From Sinohyriopsis cumingii (lineage: Eukaryota > Mollusca > Bivalvia > Unionida > Unionidae), in NCBI GenBank assembly GCA_028554795.2, contig CM068835.1, positions 33,930,901 to 33,994,900 on the forward strand: a stretch of DNA of 64,000 bases, in the 5' to 3' direction. A program made the position numbers and the translations under genes. Every line of letters starts with the position of its first letter. Positions within the stretch are counted from its first letter, which is position 1. Shown piece after piece: positions 59,825 to 64,000 of this stretch. The notes beneath the pieces are model-generated. The model was not told the DNA's origin and did no database searches. It was given only the letters and a program-made list of their open reading frames with translations.

Positions 59825-59995
59825 GTATGACTTTGAAATAAAACATGGTATAGGCTTTCTCCACAGTCTTACAAAATAGTTCCTACAGTTACTTTAGACA
59901 ATGGCCGTTTTGCCCAGGAATTTCTGCGTTTGCCATCCTCTGCGACAAGTCATACTTCTATGCACATTTTAAAATTATTACTGTGCACATGTATC
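59825..59995 (-). repeat. dispersed repeat, copy 2 (inverted)
   Basis: Its reverse complement aligns with 34,110-34,285 over about 165 bp with several indels. The most conserved part is around GATGGCAAACnCAGAAATTC. Confidence 0.75.
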
Positions 59996-59999
59996 GCCA

Positions 60000-61120
60000 A
60001 TACTACTATTTATCATGTTTATAAAACATGAAGGACGTGCATACTCGATCCTTTATAAACGGACTTTAGTCACTGAAAAGGTTATCGATAATTAATCGTG
60101 TAAACTCGACACATTCGACAGTCACTCTTGAATCGTTTTGTTGGTTATGTGTTCCTTCTATTGATATATGAACTTCTGTTTGATAAAGAATGTTTCCTTG
60201 TTTAAGATTTATGAGCTTTCATCACTAATATAGTCTTAAAGGCTTAAGCTGTTTGCACTGAAACCACTTTTCAATCCCAATCAAGTTGTATCGGTAACCT
60301 TTCTGAAGAACATATACTGAGTCAGCATTATCCAGCCAATCGATTCTAGAAAGGAGTCTTTTAGTATTCCTGTCTATATGAACCTAAATTTTGTTTTGTA
60401 TATTGTACAGTTCCTGTTTGGTACCTTGCCAAAAACTGAATATGAAACTGGACTTATCTAATACTTTAAACTATAGCTCACAACTGTTGTTAATGGGTGA
60501 TGAATATCTTTACAATTTCAGTCAACCGATACAGTCCACTACTAGAGTCATTAACAAGTCGATGATGTTAATCGGTCACATTTATTCTATGCACACTGAA
60601 TTTATACTGCAGATATTCGCCCCAAACATATTTTCGCAACGATTTTTATGTTAAAAACACAATACACAAATAAGCATATAGCAGCAATTGTGCTATATAT
60701 TTCGTTGATTATGAAACTAAAATGCTAGGATCCTACAACGAATCAGAAAATAATACTGATATCAACAAATTTTTGATATAGTTGTTGAGTTTTGAAACCG
60801 AAAAAAAAATATATTTACTTTGATCAAATACGTTGAACCAAAATATTATTTCCTTGCTATTTATTCTACTCTCTGACAGCGGAAAAGGTTTTAAACGCAG
60901 ACTTTGTTTCTGTTAAAAGTGATTACAAACACCTTGCAAAGATGTGTCCCGATAATATGAGCTCAAAGGCCGACATGGGAAACGTTATAAATTGTCATAC
61001 TATGCCTCTAACATATCCTTTTCATGTAAAGTGAATATAGTTAACACGATGTCATAAATATTTACATATTTGTAAGAAGGTCGTGCGACATATGTTTATC
61101 TTTACTAATTGAGCCAAAAA
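60000..61120. other. AT-rich intergenic DNA
   Basis: An 87-codon frame at 60,391-60,654 is of random composition. Nothing else is supported. Confidence 0.5.
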
Positions 61121-61127
61121 AGATACA

Positions 61128-61860
61128 ATGACCAAGCCAACGGGTGATGCAAATAGAAGTGAATTGAAACTCAGATTCATAGATCCCGGTGATCCTTTAC
61201 AATTAAGGGAATGGATGCAGCTCTTTGACAATTTGTAAATAAATGATAATGCCTAAGTGCGTCAAACGTTTGACGACAGAAATATTACTTGGAAGCCATT
61301 ATAATATGAACAGGAAAGAAGCTAATAAAGTTAACAACTATTGAAAAGAGTGGTACTCAAAGAGCTAAAAATATCTCAGATTTATAAAAAATATATTGAC
61401 CTAAGAAATATATTGGAGGTCAGCAAACAACATGTAGCTCACACTTACGGTCATATAAATAATCAGTCCCTGTTCTCCACACTAAATTATCATGTACGTA
61501 CTAACAAGAAATGCACATTGTTTTAATATTTTGATTGAACGTAGAATCAATGTGTCTGGCAGGATTTAAAATAAGATCTCGAAACACTATGAGAAGTTGT
61601 TAGCTATAATAGAATGGAACCAGTAGCGTGATTAGTAGAGGAACATACGCTAATATCTCTTGGAATATTTGATCCTGACGAACTAATTAAAATAGGTTTC
61701 CATTTAACACGTGCAGATTTCGATGAATACAGAGAAAAGACACTTGGCAACCTAGCTAAAAAGTTGTGCGACAATGATTGTTGACTCATGACTTCAAAAA
61801 CAAGGATGATGATTTTAATCTGGATGCATCTACTCATCCCGAGGTATCTAACTACCCTGA
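61128..61860 (+). pseudogene. decayed open frame of unknown family
   Basis: It begins MTKPTGDANRSELKLRFIDP and QLREWMQLFDNL, continues through a Lys/Leu-rich stretch (61,341-61,526), then EEHTLISLGIFDPDELIKIG and LTRADFDEYREKTLGNLAKK, and after a frameshift DDDFNLDASTHPEVSNYPEN. About six stops and two or three frameshifts occur in roughly 240 codons. The acidic, helical character resembles a gag-like or regulatory transposon protein, but no motif identifies it. Confidence 0.45.
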
Positions 61861-63340
61861 AAATAAGATAAACTTGAAAGATCTATTCAAACGCAAATTG
61901 ATGGCGTTTCTTTTTGTTTATTATGTGGGGTTTCCCGTTTCTTTTGTTTTGTTGGGGGTAGGTTGAGAGATTATTTTTGGTTGTTTTTTTTGTTGCTTTA
62001 TTTTGGATTGCTTTTTTTCTGATTTCCCCAGTTCGGTATCTCCCACTCAATTAGATTTTGTTACTAAATCTCTCTCTTATTATTCTCATCTCTTAGGAAC
62101 AGTTTTGAATTATACATTTTACTTACCATGACAAACAGGTCGTGGTTAGAAAAATATTTACTGATGATCGAAACAGATCACCTAAGATGCAGTTAGATTA
62201 AATACTGTATGATCTAAAGTTGCATAAAAATTGTCGTATCCGTGGAAGAAGTGTCCTCCTATCGAACTGCAAAATCAGGTGGAGATGGTCGAATAAGCCC
62301 AAAAGAACTCTGTTGAATCTGGTGACAATGGGATACCTTTTGTGTTATTCCAAGTTACAGCCAAAGCCTTGTCAACGAGAGATCACTGACGATTTTTCTG
62401 CTTAATGTAGTGTGTTAAATAGTGATCTGCTGGTTACGTTTGATTTGAATTATGTAAAGGGTGTGGAATGCATGCGAAGAAGTACTTACGTAGGTGAGTG
62501 TCGTTTCTATAAATTTCCCATAAGCTTAGTTTCATTAAATTCATGCTATAGATATAGCTATTATTCTTATATCCGCTGGTTTGTTTTAGATGTATCTGTA
62601 GTCTCGGGAAGTTTCATTGTATATAAACCAGGACGCTCAGGAAACATAACTATAGTTGGGGTAATTGAAATGACAATATTCCATTAAAGGAGTTTCTTTT
62701 GCTCTATGTTAAGCACAAGCACTTGTTTAATTAAAACTTGTGCACATATTTTAGTCAAAGTTTACATTGCTATCAATTTTAGTGAAGTCATAATTGGAGA
62801 CGGAGTGTAACTGTAATCTTAAAACAGACATTTAAATTAAAATACATATGATTTTCATGTTTTTTCAACCGAAATCTTGTATATGTAATTTCCAAATAAT
62901 AAGCTATGAAACTTTGATGTACCTGACACGGTTTCGATGTCTAATTGTGGTGAGGTTTTCTGCAAAATTCAAGTAAAGTTAGCAAGCTTTATGACTATTT
63001 CAATAAGTGACATGACCAATTATATCTATTTAATGGATTTCTTTTTTGCCATTGAAGAAATCTACATGCCCTTATTAAACTATTCAAATCTGTATTTCCT
63101 TGTTCTATCCTGATACAATTTTTTTTCTTTCTCCTTCTCTCTCTCTCTCTCTCTCTTTCTGTCTATGAGAATGAACATATATTGAATTGTATTAAGACTG
63201 ATAATCTTTTGATAGATATATATTTTATCAAGGAAGCGCCATTGAATAGATGTATAGAAGTGAACTAAAAAGAAAACAACAACAGGAAAGCTTTAAGCAT
63301 CAACTTCTTAATTTATTTTCTACTTGAAACCTGAAAGGCA
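61861..63340. other. AT-rich intergenic DNA with short CT run
   Basis: Short open frames at 62,220-62,405 and 62,412-62,687 have no recognisable features. A CT run lies at 63,128-63,159. Confidence 0.45.
63128..63159. repeat. CT microsatellite
   Basis: About 30 bp of CT repeats after a T-rich run. Confidence 0.9.
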
Positions 63341-63344
63341 TTAG

Positions 63345-63580
63345 TGACTGAACTTACTTGAACTCTTGCTATTTGATATTATGTGTAATCGATAAAGTAT
63401 TGTATGCCTTTTACACTTTCTCGCAAACAGATATAAATCTGAATTAAAAACAGTAATAAAGCTATATATTTATCAGTTCTAACCCCTAATAAAATCCACA
63501 TTATGCTTGAAAGCGATGGAGAAATCGGGTATTGATGAGTGTGATTGTCAAGCGAATTGAAAGTTCATTAACCGCAAATT
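63345..63580 (+). repeat. dispersed repeat B, copy 2
   Basis: Diverged copy of 36,500-36,765: CTGAACTTACTTG, TTGCTATTTGATATTATGTG, and GATGGAGAAATCGGGTATTG occur in the same order and spacing. Confidence 0.55.
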
Positions 63581-63836
63581 ATTGAAGAATTTTGGAACTT
63601 ATTTTAATCGTCTTAGTAATGCAGCCGTTAGTCGCATTGGTTTAGAATGGTGAAGATAGAAAGCCCTGACTTACAATGTGTAATAGAAAGAAAATCCTTC
63701 TTTTCAGTCGATATAAATCAATATTGCTGCCGTAATTAAGTGGGAAATATTGTATGGTCAGTAGTGTATCCGCTTATAGTATCGATACAATTTTTCATCT
63801 TAATCATTACAAATCTCATATATCATTAAACTTAAG

Positions 63837-63910
63837 TCTCTCTCTCTCTGTCTGCCTGTTTCTCGTTGTTTTTCTCTCTCTCTCTCCCTCCCTCTCTCTC
63901 TCTCTCTCTG
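63837..63910. repeat. CT-rich microsatellite
   Basis: Interrupted CT repeats with TGCC and GTTG breaks, about 75 bp. Confidence 0.95.
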
Positions 63911-64000
63911 CAAACACTAGTATGACTGATTTCGCTGTCTGTGCAGATGAAGCTACTAACGTCGGTATGACAGCTCTGACCGTGGGGAAAAAAAGCTTTT

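Noticed and set aside
63837-63910. Pyrimidine tract as a splice acceptor for a gene to the right
   Set aside because: No exon-like frame follows before the window end.

Overview
The window is animal nuclear DNA, most likely from a lophotrochozoan and probably a mollusc. The evidence is a multi-exon gene with GT/AG introns, cbEGF and VWA modules, many microsatellites, tRNA-derived SINEs, I/Nimb-like and other LINEs, a DIRS-like relic and a Polinton. No search could be run, so the species is inferred. Base composition divides it in two: about 1-17,000 is richer in GC and packed with decayed transposon genes, while 17,000-64,000 is AT-rich host DNA with one clear gene and many repeats.

1-17,000. 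A decayed LINE on the minus strand (about 1,000-4,160; ORF1 zinc knuckles, endonuclease tail, EN-RT linker) abuts the structural-gene end of a decayed Polinton/Maverick. Reading the minus strand from high to low coordinates, the Polinton carries family-B DNA polymerase (15,080-11,260), an unidentified helical protein (10,611-9,496), packaging ATPase (9,326-8,635), a small conserved protein (8,583-8,280), a basic Lys/Ser/Pro-rich region, an integrase with C-terminal chromodomain (7,008-5,903), a structural protein (5,498-4,579) and a short GHGL protein (4,575-4,372). The major capsid gene expected next is missing or unrecognisable where the LINE begins. Polymerase, integrase, ATPase and the structural protein each carry stops or frameshifts. 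On the opposite strand, divergent from the polymerase, lies a small gene with two retroviral-type CCHC knuckles and a Lys/Arg tail (15,255-15,680), behind a tandem array that contains TATA boxes.

19,896-28,412. One apparently complete host gene on the minus strand can be assembled from 11 exons with consistent splice phases (1,602 nt, 533 residues). It encodes a signal peptide, one EGF, one VWA domain, five EGF modules each on a 114-nt phase 1-1 exon, a transmembrane helix and a short basic tail: a type I cell-surface adhesion-like protein.

28,500-64,000. No other convincing host gene was found. The region holds LINE reverse-transcriptase relics (32,390-33,400 minus; 47,840-48,545 plus; 56,885-57,030 plus), a fairly young LINE with a classic twin-priming 5' inversion inserted in a 63-bp tandem repeat (40,764-45,206), two copies of one tRNA-derived SINE, one of them split by a 1.4-kb terminal-inverted-repeat element that keeps a promoter and a zinc-ribbon first exon (48,951-50,353), a DIRS-like RT/RNase H relic (55,460-56,420), two decayed open frames of unknown origin (53,870-54,560; 61,128-61,860), paired dispersed repeats and many AT, CT and TATG microsatellites.
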